Below, one piece after another: positions 8,738 to 16,473 of a DNA stretch of 24,675 bases. The notes under the pieces are model-generated. The model did not search any database and had not been told where the DNA came from. It saw nothing but the letters and a program-made list of their open reading frames with translations. Every line of letters starts with the position of its first letter. Position 1 is the first letter of the stretch. The stretch covers positions 405 through 25,079 of the forward strand of contig PCSF01000243.1 of assembly GCA_002771315.1 (NCBI GenBank), written 5' to 3'. The DNA is from Desulfobacterales bacterium CG23_combo_of_CG06-09_8_20_14_all_52_9 (GTDB taxonomy: Bacteria > Desulfobacterota > Desulfobacteria > Desulfobacterales > UBA2156). The position numbers and the translations under genes were made by a program.

Positions 8738-11038
8738 CTAGGGCCCGTCTTGTCTGTCAGGATAATGCCCATATTCAGTTGTGTGGAGTGTACATTCTCT
8801 TTGCGGTGGATTTTCATCAAGAAAAACCTCTTCCTCGATGGTGGGGCAAAAGCCGGGCACGGCCAGTTCGCCGCTTTCGACACAGATATTTTTTTTCACC
8901 ACCCCTTCCGGGACTTTGAACATGTTGCCTGAAATTCTGTGCTTGATCGCAGACATCAACTCCGCCCAGATGGGAAGCGCCGCCTCGGCACCGGTAAGTC
9001 CGGTGGAACTGTTGTTGTCAAAGCCCACCCAGACAAGTGCCAGGATCTCCGGGGTATATCCGACAAACCACGCATCCCGGTAAGCATTGGTGGTTCCGGT
9101 TTTTCCAGCGACCGGAAATGATATGCCGAGCCTTGACAGTGAGCGGGCAGTGCCGTGGGTTACGGCAAATTCCAGCATGGAAGTCATGAGATATGCTTTC
9201 GATTGAGGAATCACCGGTAACAAGGTCATGTATTTGCGTTGAAGCGTTTTTCCCTTTTCATCATATACTTCTTTTAGGGAAAGGGGAAAGGGCATCTCAC
9301 CATCGCCGGCAAAAACACAGTAGGCCGTGGCAAGCTCCAGGGGAATCACCTCGAAAACACCCAGCGAGACGGCCGGATAAGGGTGTATCGGTGTCGAAAA
9401 CCCGAATTTCCGGATCGTTTCCACCACCTTTTTAATGCCGACCCGCATGGCCAGATCCACGGTAGCCAGATTCACAGACTCGGCCAATGCTTCTTTTAGT
9501 CGCATTTGGCGCCGGAAAACCGGCTTGTAGTTTTTCGGCTGCCATTCATGACTGTCAATCGTGAAAGTTTTGGGCTCGTTGGACAATAGGGAAGCGGGGG
9601 TTAGAGAATCCAGAGCACTCAAGTAGACAAAGGGCTTGATGGTGCTTCCGGGCTGTCGCCTGGCCTGAGTCATCCGGTTGAACTGACTGCTGCCATAATC
9701 CCGCCCCCCCACCAAGGCAAGGATGGCGCCGGTTTTCGGATGCATGACGATAAGCCCTCCTTGAAGATGCTCGGTCGGCTTTACGCGTTTCAGCTCCGGG
9801 TGGATTTTCTCCAGGCGTTTCAAGCCGTCGTCAAGAGCCTTTTCCGCGGCGGACTGAACCTGTGTGTCCAGGGTGGTATGAATGGCAAACCCCGACCCGG
9901 ACAAAACTTCCTTGGGGTAAAGGAGGGCCAGTTGCTCTGAAACATGGTCCATAAAATAGGGGGCTCTTTTCCCATATCTTGTGACGCTTGCAGCCCTTAT
10001 TGGAAGCGATTCGGTCTCTTTTTGCTGTTTTTCCGTGATCCATCCTTCTTTGAACATGGCCGAAAGAACTTGATTTCTTCGGATCCGGGCCGCTTCAGGA
10101 TGGGCATGGGGCGAGTATCGATTGGGGGCTTTGATAAGTCCGGCCAAAACAGCGGACTCATTGAGCGAAAGGAGGTCGACTGATTTTGCGAAATAAAAAT
10201 CCGCCGCCTCTCCGATCCCATTGATCGATACCGAGCCTTTCTGTCCGAAATAAATCTCGTTGAGATATATTTCCAGAATGGTTTTTTTGTTATAAAGGGC
10301 TTCCATAGTGAGGGCAAGCAGGAGTTCTTTGATCTTCCGGGACAGGGTCCGTTCCGGTGTGAGAAAATAATTTTTGGCAAGTTGCTGACTCAGCGTGGAC
10401 CCTCCCTGCCGGATAGCGCCGGAACGTAAATTTGCCAGAAGCGCACGGATTATTCCGATGGGGTCGACGCCTGGATGTCGAAAAAAACGATTGTCTTCGA
10501 TGGCTAAAATCGCGTGGACCAGATGCTCGGGAACCTGATCAATGGATACCAGCCGCCGTTGTTCCCTCTCGGGTCCGAAAAAATGCATCAGCTCTTCAGC
10601 TTCGATCTCCAAAAGAGGAATGGATTCCCTGAGATCCACGCGATCGATGGAAATAATCTGATCCGCGTCGAATCGAATCATGACCGGAAAGCCCTCTCGT
10701 TTTTCCCCTGTCTCCCGGATACCTTTCAAAAAAACGGTCAAGGCCGCGGGCAGGATATGCATCTGTCCCGGCAATTCAGGATGCCGGTTAACCTCTTGAT
10801 ATCCCAAATCTTTCAGTTTCGCAAAAAACAGAGTCTTATTGATTCGCTGTCCTGGAAAAAGGAGGGTCACATCCGAAAATACCCGGGAAGGAATCTGCCA
10901 GCGCCGCCCTGAAAACCGTTTCTCGATTTCAAAAGATAAATAAAAACAGTACCCTACTATGACGATGCCGGCCAATAATGCGATCAGCAGGCTTAAAAGC
11001 GCCGCCTTCTTATAGGGCTGGGAAATTTTTGCCATCAT
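8738..11038 (-). CDS. mrcB: Bifunctional penicillin-binding protein 1B (glycosyltransferase/transpeptidase)
   Basis: 766-residue class A PBP that polymerises lipid II and cross-links peptidoglycan in the periplasm. Order: short cytoplasmic tail, one membrane anchor (about 12-34), a UB2H-like domain (about 50-140), the GT51 glycosyltransferase (about 155-330) with catalytic E181 in the IEDNRFFRH motif and the QGGSTLSQQLAKN motif (211-223), then the transpeptidase (about 425-700) with nucleophile S465 in STIK, SVN at 521-523, and KTG at 646-648. A cysteine-containing C-terminal tail (C719, C731, C749) follows. The UB2H-like region and the order of domains favour PBP1B over PBP1A. Two adjacent ATGs (11036 and 11033) can start it; the ribosome-binding site is weak. 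A promoter lies upstream. The TPR lipoprotein gene follows with a 1-nt gap, pointing to a synthase-activator pair. Confidence 0.93.
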   Translation of the reverse strand: MMAKISQPYKKAALLSLLIALLAGIVIVGYCFYLSFEIEKRFSGRRWQIPSRVFSDVTLLFPGQRINKTLFFAKLKDLGYQEVNRHPELPGQMHILPAALTVFLKGIRETGEKREGFPVMIRFDADQIISIDRVDLRESIPLLEIEAEELMHFFGPEREQRRLVSIDQVPEHLVHAILAIEDNRFFRHPGVDPIGIIRALLANLRSGAIRQGGSTLSQQLAKNYFLTPERTLSRKIKELLLALTMEALYNKKTILEIYLNEIYFGQKGSVSINGIGEAADFYFAKSVDLLSLNESAVLAGLIKAPNRYSPHAHPEAARIRRNQVLSAMFKEGWITEKQQKETESLPIRAASVTRYGKRAPYFMDHVSEQLALLYPKEVLSGSGFAIHTTLDTQVQSAAEKALDDGLKRLEKIHPELKRVKPTEHLQGGLIVMHPKTGAILALVGGRDYGSSQFNRMTQARRQPGSTIKPFVYLSALDSLTPASLLSNEPKTFTIDSHEWQPKNYKPVFRRQMRLKEALAESVNLATVDLAMRVGIKKVVETIRKFGFSTPIHPYPAVSLGVFEVIPLELATAYCVFAGDGEMPFPLSLKEVYDEKGKTLQRKYMTLLPVIPQSKAYLMTSMLEFAVTHGTARSLSRLGISFPVAGKTGTTNAYRDAWFVGYTPEILALVWVGFDNNSSTGLTGAEAALPIWAELMSAIKHRISGNMFKVPEGVVKKNICVESGELAVPGFCPTIEEEVFLDENPPQRECTLHTTEYGHYPDRQDGP

Positions 11039-11139
11039 TTCGGGGTTGCCTTCACAACTGTACGATAGAAACGCCGACTTTCATCCGCCGTATGGATCTT
11101 TTTGATGTTCAATCGACTCTCTTTAAACTATTTGATTTT

Positions 11140-11168
11140 ATTGTAACCGATCCCGGATGTTCGAGCAA
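11140..11168 (-). promoter_or_regulatory. Predicted promoter of the PBP1B-lipoprotein operon
   Basis: Read on the minus strand, TTGCTC (11163-11168) and TACAAT (11140-11145) are separated by 17 nt. The -10 box matches 5 of 6 consensus positions and the -35 box 3 of 6. It lies about 100 nt upstream of the PBP1B start and downstream of the strong terminator at 11228-11286, which isolates it from the gene before it. Confidence 0.45.
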
Positions 11169-11227
11169 TCCATTCTCCCACTAAAATAAACGGGGCTGTG
11201 ATGACCGGACAACTCACACCAGTCTTT

Positions 11228-11286
11228 AAAAAACAAGGGCTGTCGGAGGCCCTGATGGACCGCCGACAGCCCTTGTCATTTTTTTT
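11228..11286. terminator. Strong bidirectional rho-independent terminator
   Basis: A perfect 14-bp inverted repeat pairs ACAAGGGCTGTCGG (11233-11246) with its complement at 11263-11276, leaving a 16-nt loop. A run of eight T follows on the plus strand (11279-11286) and a T-run follows on the minus strand (complement of 11228-11232). Its natural use is to end the minus-strand transcript of the small secreted protein gene at 11317-11712 and to insulate the PBP1B operon behind it. Confidence 0.9.
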
Positions 11287-11316
11287 AGCCGGGCTGAGGT
11301 TACCGACTATTCATCC

Positions 11317-11712
11317 TCATCTGTCACACAGGCGATAGCGCCTTTCTTCCCACCGGCCCGGATAAATCAGCCGTTTTTCCCAGTATCCCGGAACCCAACA
11401 GCCCCTATGATCATAGTGATCAGGAATCCACACCCAATCATACTGAGGGGGAACCCATTCCCGCCTCACCTCCCAGCTATCACAGTCCGGCCTTGGGTAA
11501 TACGGGGGATGATGGTAAAACGGCGGCGGTGAAGGTCTGTGATAATAAGGTGGATGCAACAGGGCGCTTCCTATAATTGCGGCGCCGACCCCAATGGCCA
11601 CGCCTTCCCACCGATATTGCTGGGGACTTCTTGCGTAAGCACTGGAAACACTCAGGAACGCCAAACAGGTAATTGAAACCAAGATGATTGTGAGAAAGCT
11701 TTTTTTATTCAT
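11317..11712 (-). CDS. Small secreted Trp/Pro/Tyr-rich protein (YXWGXW-like repeats)
   Basis: 131-residue exported protein. The ATG at 11712 is preceded by an excellent AAGGAGG site; a longer frame exists but lacks this. A Sec signal peptide (MNKKSF start, hydrophobic core, cleavage after about residue 28 at AYA-RS) is followed by a short glycine/alanine helix (VAIGVGAAIIGSALL) that could insert in a membrane. A Pro/Tyr/His-rich linker comes next, then aromatic repeats of the type WVPPQYDWVWIPDHYD and CWVPGYWEKR. Such W-x-P-G-Y-W repeats occur in small periplasmic or outer-membrane proteins of unknown role across Gram-negative bacteria. Three cysteines are in the mature part. It is transcribed alone: a strong terminator follows and the zwf gene upstream is divergent. 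The precise function is unknown. Confidence 0.75.
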   Translation of the reverse strand: MNKKSFLTIILVSITCLAFLSVSSAYARSPQQYRWEGVAIGVGAAIIGSALLHPPYYHRPSPPPFYHHPPYYPRPDCDSWEVRREWVPPQYDWVWIPDHYDHRGCWVPGYWEKRLIYPGRWEERRYRLCDR

Positions 11713-12077
11713 GGGATTCCTCCTTTTTCTGCCCTTTTTGAACATTAAAGACGTCCCAGGTTCATATTTAGTCTACAATTTTTCTACCGATGAGGGAATA
11801 ATCCCTGCTTTCGAGCTTTGCAGGAGATGTGGAGCCCCCATTCTAAGTAGTATGTAGAAACCAACCGATGCTCTGCCGCTGAAACTTGAGATATTATTCA
11901 GATGATCATGGATATTTATTTGACATTCGATCATTTGTTAATAAAAATAGATCGTTCGGCTGACACCGGCCGGGGTCCATCGCCTAATGAGATCGGAAAA
12001 TATGAAACGATAAAAAAACTTCATGCCGGCTGAAATCGGCAGTTTTAAGGATCAAAGGTTCACAAGATTTTTTTCAT
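11713..12077. other. Divergent intergenic region between the small secreted protein gene and zwf
   Basis: 365 bp, AT-rich, without any coding frame I can support. It must hold promoters for both genes. A weak TTGACA-type promoter for zwf is listed separately. A small hairpin near the zwf start (TGCCG at 12024-12028 with CGGCA at 12037-12041, loop GCTGAAAT, followed by GTTTT) could be a leader structure but the stem is only 5 bp. Nothing else stands out. Confidence 0.5.
11920..11947 (+). promoter_or_regulatory. Possible promoter of zwf
   Basis: A perfect TTGACA at 11920-11925 is followed after 16 nt by TAAAAA (11942-11947), which matches the -10 consensus at 4 of 6 positions. The expected start would leave a leader of about 120 nt before the zwf ATG. 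Confidence 0.35.
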
Positions 12078-13604
12078 ATGGCGTATTTTGCTTCATGTCC
12101 GATCGAAACTCCTCTTGAACCGTGCATCTTTATCATCATGGGTGCCACCGGGGATCTCGCCAACCGAAAGCTTCTTCCGGCCCTTTTCAATCTTTTTAAA
12201 AACAAAGCATTACCGGATCCCTTGACCATTGTCGGCTGCGGTCGCACCGAAATAAGCCTTGAGAATTTTCGGGATCAAACACAGACCGCCTTGAAAAATG
12301 CCGGGATATTTGATGCGGTAAAGTGGAATAATTTTTCAAGAACCCTTGCCTACCAGCGGCTTTCCTATGAAGACGCCGAATCCGGAAAAAGGCTTGCAAA
12401 AGCACTCCGGTCTCTGGACCGACAAAGGAAAACATCCGGAAACAGGTTCTTTTACCTGGCGCTTCCCCCGGATCTTTATGCCCCTGCCGTCAACCTCCTT
12501 GGAGATGCCGGACTCGGAGTTGAGAAGTCGGAAGGTTTAGGATGGTCCAGATTGGTTGTGGAAAAGCCTTTTGGCTATGACCTGAAAAGCGCCATGGCGC
12601 TTGATCGACAGATTCATTCCCATTTCAGGGAACATCAAATCTTCAGAATCGATCACTATCTTGCCAAGGAAACCGTTCAGAACATCCTGATCTTTCGGTT
12701 CGCCAACGCTGTTTTTGAGCCGATATGGGACCGAAAATATATTGCTTCGATTCATATCACAGCCATTGAAACAGTGGGTGTGGAGCATCGCGCCGGATAC
12801 TATGACCAGGCCGGCGTCATCCGGGACATGTTCCAAAATCACATGATGCAGTTGCTGGCAATGACAACCATGGAACCCCCTCCCCGATTCGAATCCGAAG
12901 CGGTCCGGGATGAAAAAGCCAAGGTCTTTAGCTCTCTTCGGCCTTTTCCGGTGGATGATCTCCGGGCATTTCTCATCCTGGGACAGTATGCACGCGGATT
13001 CTCAACCGGGAAAGTCCTTCCGGCCTATCAGGAAGAGCCTGGAGTGCGTTCCGGATCGCTGACACCCACCTACGCCCTGATGAAGGTCTTCATCGACAAC
13101 TGGCGATGGCAAGGTGTTCCGATCTTCCTGGAATCCGGGAAGCGACTTTCGGAAAAACGAACCGAAATCGTGATCACTTTCAAAGATGTGCCTCACTGCA
13201 TGTTTCGCAAAACTTTCGATGAGGCCATTTCTCCCAATCGGCTGGTACTCGGCATCTATCCCGAAGAACACATTCAATTAAGCTTCCAAACCAAAAAAGC
13301 CGGGGCAAAAATGTGCCTCGGAAGCGCCGTTCTGGATTTCAAATACCATCAAAATGCCAGAGAACTTTTTTTGGGTGCCTATGAAAAGGTTTTGATCGAT
13401 TGCATGACCGGCGACCAGATGCTCTTCTGGCGTCAAGACGGTGTCGAGGCCTGCTGGGCTTTTTTAACGCCGATTTTGAACGCGTGTGAACAATGTGCCT
13501 TCCGGAAGGAGATGCTGCATTCCTATCCTGCGGGAGGACCAAGACCGGATGCAGCCCAAGCGCTATTATCCCTGCAGTTGCATAACAAACACGATAAGGT
13601 ATAG
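12078..13604 (+). CDS. zwf: Glucose-6-phosphate 1-dehydrogenase
   Basis: 508-residue cytoplasmic enzyme that oxidises glucose 6-phosphate to 6-phosphogluconolactone with reduction of NAD(P)+, the first step of the oxidative pentose phosphate or Entner-Doudoroff route. Visible motifs: the nucleotide-binding loop MGATGDLANRKLLPAL (21-36), EKPFG (162-166), and the substrate-binding and catalytic signature RIDHYLAKE (190-198), where H193 and K197 are in the family positions. The C-terminal alpha+beta domain is complete and the length is typical (about 490-510). The ATG at 12078 has no nearby strong ribosome-binding site, so the exact start could be off by a few codons, although the N-terminus before the Rossmann loop is short as usual. 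pgl follows downstream on the same strand after a gap of 261 nt that holds a palindromic repeat. No gnd or edd is in the window. Confidence 0.95.
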   Translation: MAYFASCPIETPLEPCIFIIMGATGDLANRKLLPALFNLFKNKALPDPLTIVGCGRTEISLENFRDQTQTALKNAGIFDAVKWNNFSRTLAYQRLSYEDAESGKRLAKALRSLDRQRKTSGNRFFYLALPPDLYAPAVNLLGDAGLGVEKSEGLGWSRLVVEKPFGYDLKSAMALDRQIHSHFREHQIFRIDHYLAKETVQNILIFRFANAVFEPIWDRKYIASIHITAIETVGVEHRAGYYDQAGVIRDMFQNHMMQLLAMTTMEPPPRFESEAVRDEKAKVFSSLRPFPVDDLRAFLILGQYARGFSTGKVLPAYQEEPGVRSGSLTPTYALMKVFIDNWRWQGVPIFLESGKRLSEKRTEIVITFKDVPHCMFRKTFDEAISPNRLVLGIYPEEHIQLSFQTKKAGAKMCLGSAVLDFKYHQNARELFLGAYEKVLIDCMTGDQMLFWRQDGVEACWAFLTPILNACEQCAFRKEMLHSYPAGGPRPDAAQALLSLQLHNKHDKV

Positions 13605-13712
13605 AAAAAAGAATGATAACAGGGCATTTGAATACGTTCAGGCATGGCTCGCGAATAAACTTTCCGTGACTTCTAAAACAAAGAAAATCTGTCATGTTTT
13701 TTACCCGGAGGG

Positions 13713-13811
13713 AAAGCTGAAGATGCCCCATCTCCTTCGTTGCCAAGGGCTCGCAGTAATATACTACGGCTTCGCCCTTGGACGCCTTGGATCTGGGACA
13801 TCCTCAGCTTT
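13713..13811. repeat. Imperfect palindromic element (REP/MITE-like) between zwf and pgl
   Basis: About 100 bp symmetrical around base 13762. Outer arms AAAGCTGA (13713-13720) and TCAGCTTT (13804-13811) pair perfectly; within them 13716-13735 and 13789-13808 pair at 16 of 20 positions. An inner perfect pair CCAAGGGC (13743-13750) and GCCCTTGG (13774-13781) encloses a third short pair AGTA/TACT around the centre. In RNA this would fold as a long interrupted hairpin. The nested symmetry, the location in an intergenic gap, and the lack of a conserved reading frame suggest a small mobile or REP-like element. Whether it is repeated elsewhere in the genome cannot be seen here. No T-run follows, so a simple terminator is unlikely. 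Confidence 0.6.
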
Positions 13812-13830
13812 TGCAACAGCAGGGTTTATT

Positions 13831-13850
13831 TGATTGAAACGCTTCAATCA
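13831..13850. promoter_or_regulatory. Inverted repeat just upstream of pgl
   Basis: TGATTGAA (13831-13838) and TTCAATCA (13843-13850) form a perfect 8-bp inverted repeat around ACGC, ending 15 nt before the preferred pgl start codon. The size and symmetry suit a repressor operator or a hairpin that limits ribosome access. It also overlaps a possible alternative TTG start at 13830. Confidence 0.4.
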
Positions 13851-13865
13851 TCTGTTTTAACTCAA

Positions 13866-14648
13866 ATGGCCAACTGCAAAATCCTTGTTGCCGGCGACTT
13901 ATCCGAATTTTCAGAAAAAGGGGCGGCACTGTTTATGGAGGCCGCCGAAAGAAGCGTCCATGTGAAAGGATGGTTCGCCGCAGCCCTTTCAGGTGGAAGC
14001 ACCCCACGCCCTGTCCATAGACGGCTGATCCGGGAACCTTATCTTTCCGGCATTCCCTGGGATCGTACTCACCTGTTCTGGGTCGATGAACGGATGTTGG
14101 ACTATTCGGATGTATCCAGCAATTTCGGCACGGCGCGGCAGGACCTTTTACGGCATGTCCCGATTCCCGGGGATCACATCCACCCCATGCCTGTATCAGG
14201 ACCCTTAAAGACACGAGCGGATCGATACGAATCCGAACTTCGCCTCTTTCATGATCGATTCGGCAAAGGAGGGCTTCTCTTTGATCTCGTCTTTCTCGGC
14301 TTAGGCGCCGACGGACATGTGGCCTCTCTATTCCCGGAAACCATCGATTCCGAAACCCCACGACGCTGGACCACTCTGGCTCAGGGTGGCGACCCAAAAA
14401 CCTGGCGTCTCAGCCTGACCTTCGAAGCGATCAATGCGACACGGCACTTATGTTTCCTGGTCTCCGGCCGACAAAAAGCATCCATCGTCGCCCGGGTGAT
14501 CCTGAACCCAAATCCTGAAGTTCCGGCTCAACGGATTCATCCTCAAGGCGGCGAGATAGTGTATTTATTGGACAGGGAAGCGGCAACCTTGCTTGGGCCC
14601 GCACTTGAGGATCCAATACAAGGTCCCGGCGACCTGATGGAATCCTAA
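13866..14648 (+). CDS. pgl: 6-phosphogluconolactonase (DevB/Pgl type)
   Basis: 260-residue cytoplasmic hydrolase that opens 6-phosphogluconolactone to 6-phosphogluconate, the step after Zwf. Motifs of the family: the phosphate-binding ALSGGSTPRPVHR segment (about 38-50), the WDRTHLFWVDER segment (about 64-75) followed by SNFG, and the LGLGADGHVASLFP active-site segment. The frame remains open back to 13740 but that part lies in the palindromic repeat and shows no family similarity. The ATG at 13866 puts the start where the family starts, though it lacks a clear ribosome-binding site. A TTG at 13830 with an AGCAGGG upstream is an alternative that adds 12 residues. It lies downstream of zwf on the same strand and ends 9 bp from the convergent GNAT gene. 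Confidence 0.9.
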   Translation: MANCKILVAGDLSEFSEKGAALFMEAAERSVHVKGWFAAALSGGSTPRPVHRRLIREPYLSGIPWDRTHLFWVDERMLDYSDVSSNFGTARQDLLRHVPIPGDHIHPMPVSGPLKTRADRYESELRLFHDRFGKGGLLFDLVFLGLGADGHVASLFPETIDSETPRRWTTLAQGGDPKTWRLSLTFEAINATRHLCFLVSGRQKASIVARVILNPNPEVPAQRIHPQGGEIVYLLDREAATLLGPALEDPIQGPGDLMES

Positions 14649-14657
14649 GAACCGGAA

Positions 14658-15164
14658 TCATGGCCCAACCGGACGGTGGAACTCCTGATCCAAAATTTTA
14701 GCTCCCCAGTGATGAATCTCCTGTTCTTCGACGAGTCGGAACCCCTCGCCCTCGTATAATCTTCTGGCCAAGTCAAGTCCCCTGAAGGTCAATAAAAATA
14801 TTTTCCGCATTCCCTTTTCGATGGTGCAAAATTCTACGGCCTTCCGGAGCAAAAAACGTCCCAGCCCTTTGCCTTGAAATGCAGGGCCCACGATGAACCA
14901 ACGGATCCTGGCTCCTTGGGTTTCTCTAAGCCTTCCATCCAATGCGATGCAGCCTGCAAAAGCGTCACCCACCCGGGCCGCCCAGAATCCATCTCTTTTT
15001 GCGTTAAAATTTTCCAGGAAATCCGCCGCCTCTCTGGCAACCTGGATTTCAAAAGACATGTCGAATCCCCATTGAAAATGATAATAAACAGCATGGAGCT
15101 CGGTCATCTTTCCGATAACCCCCGGATAATATCCTGAAATCGTAAAGCCTTCCGGCATCTCCAT
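14658..15164 (-). CDS. GNAT-family N-acetyltransferase
   Basis: 168-residue single-domain acetyltransferase using acetyl-CoA; the acceptor is unknown. The GNAT core is visible: beta strand ARIRWFIVGPAFQ then the pyrophosphate-binding loop QGKGLGRFLL (about 97-106), and later LARRLYEGEGFRLV, the usual strand-helix end of the fold where a Tyr acts as general acid in many members. The ATG at 15164 is preceded by GAAGGG at a suitable distance; a second ATG at 15158 is too close to any such site. It begins 18 nt after the stop of the M20 peptidase gene on the same strand, so the two are probably one operon. In some bacteria N-acetyltransferases pair with M20 deacylases, but the substrate link here is only a guess. 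Confidence 0.88.
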   Translation of the reverse strand: MEMPEGFTISGYYPGVIGKMTELHAVYYHFQWGFDMSFEIQVAREAADFLENFNAKRDGFWAARVGDAFAGCIALDGRLRETQGARIRWFIVGPAFQGKGLGRFLLRKAVEFCTIEKGMRKIFLLTFRGLDLARRLYEGEGFRLVEEQEIHHWGAKILDQEFHRPVGP

Positions 15165-15182
15165 AATCCAACCCTTCCGTCG

Positions 15183-16289
15183 TCACACCCTGTTTCGGCA
15201 TCCGCCGACATGCAGTCCGCCGCCGATCCTTTCGAAAAAAGCCTCCAAGCGGTCATACAATGCCTGAATGCTGGAAATAACGACATGTTCATCTCTGCTG
15301 TGGGCACTCTGTTCACCGTCCGCCCCCCACACCACGCCGGGAATACCGAACTCAGAAAGAAACCGGGCATCACTGGCCCCATGCTCGAAAGTAATTTTGC
15401 TTTGCGGGCTATCCTCCAGCAGCAAATCGACGAAAGGAGAGTTTCCGCCGATAAAGATCGGCTCTTTTCTGATGATCTGCAGATCCCCATGCACCGAGCC
15501 CCGCATCATTTTATACAGCTCTTCGATATCGTCATTTTCGGTGTAGCGGATGTCGAAAACCGCCTCTGCAATTTCAGGAACCTGGTTAAAAGATTTCCCG
15601 GCGGAAACGATGTTGAAACTCATGGTTCGATGCCAATGATCGCCTTCAGGATTCGGAAAAAGCGATTTGAGCCTATGATAATCTTCGATAAGAATATCAA
15701 TGGCGTTTTTACCCAGCCAGGGACGGGAACCGTGGGCGGCTTTCCCTTCCGCTATCAGTTTCAGAGTCAACAGCCCCTTCTCCTTGACCACGATTTGACC
15801 AACGCTTCCGCCATCTAATGCGATGCCAAAATCCGCCTGAATCTTTTCCAGGGCCTTTTTAGCTCCGTTTTGTCCGCCGAGTTCTTCGTCTCCGGTGATC
15901 AGGACTCCCATCGCCGCACAGTTTTGGTCTAAGCCTTCTCTTTGCAAACGAGCCACATGACGATTCATCAATACCACGGACAACGCCACGGCATATTTGT
16001 CGTCGATGCTCCCACGTCCGAAGACCCTCCCATCGTGGACGCTAGGTTCAAAAAGTTCGGCGGGGCCATCCACCACGTCCAGGTGACTCATGAGTAAAAT
16101 GGGTACTCTCCGATTTTGGGGCATGATCCAGATGGAAGGAACACCTTCATGCTCCATACACTCACATAAAACTCCATGCGTTTTAAGGTAGTTCTCAATA
16201 AACGAAGTACACCGCTGAATCTCATCGGGTTTGGATTGAACCGTTTGAAACCGGATCAGCGTTTTGGTCAATTCCAGGATCTCTTCCAT
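15183..16289 (-). CDS. M20-family metallopeptidase/deacylase
   Basis: 368-residue zinc hydrolase of the M20/M25/M40 group (aminoacylase, ArgE, DapE, carboxypeptidase relatives). Visible metal ligands and catalytic residues: SHLDVV (H69, D71), GRGSIDDK (D96 bridging), GDEELGG (E135 general base, E136 ligand), ALDGGS (D159), and a late EHGASDARF segment carrying the last His. A dimerisation domain (about 175-285) begins after IVVKEKGLLTLKL and includes the AHGSRPWLGKNAI stretch typical of the family. The ATG at 16289 is preceded by AAAGGA and starts at the family position; a longer open frame reaches 16508 but is not family-like. Substrate cannot be assigned from sequence: it could be an N-acyl amino acid or a dipeptide. 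It is followed by the GNAT gene 18 nt later. Confidence 0.9.
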   Translation of the reverse strand: MEEILELTKTLIRFQTVQSKPDEIQRCTSFIENYLKTHGVLCECMEHEGVPSIWIMPQNRRVPILLMSHLDVVDGPAELFEPSVHDGRVFGRGSIDDKYAVALSVVLMNRHVARLQREGLDQNCAAMGVLITGDEELGGQNGAKKALEKIQADFGIALDGGSVGQIVVKEKGLLTLKLIAEGKAAHGSRPWLGKNAIDILIEDYHRLKSLFPNPEGDHWHRTMSFNIVSAGKSFNQVPEIAEAVFDIRYTENDDIEELYKMMRGSVHGDLQIIRKEPIFIGGNSPFVDLLLEDSPQSKITFEHGASDARFLSEFGIPGVVWGADGEQSAHSRDEHVVISSIQALYDRLEAFFERIGGGLHVGGCRNRV

Positions 16290-16473
16290 ACAATTTGTCC
16301 TTTGGGGTTTTATGACCCTGCTAATCGCTGGGAAATGGTAAACACGGGGAAAAAACGCATCACCGCGCATCTGAAAAGGTGGGGAAAAAACGACGATATA
16401 CGAAAACGGCCTATTTCGGTTCTGAAGCGATATGCGGGAGCGTCCCCTTGAGCTTTTGAAGCCGTTCCGGATT

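Noticed and set aside
13740..13865. N-terminal extension of pgl
   Set aside because: The open frame reaches back into the palindromic element, but those residues are not family-like and the Pgl fold starts near 13866.
15210..15818. A 202-codon plus-strand open frame opposite the M20 peptidase
   Set aside because: The M20 metal ligands on the minus strand are clear; the opposite frame has no recognisable features.
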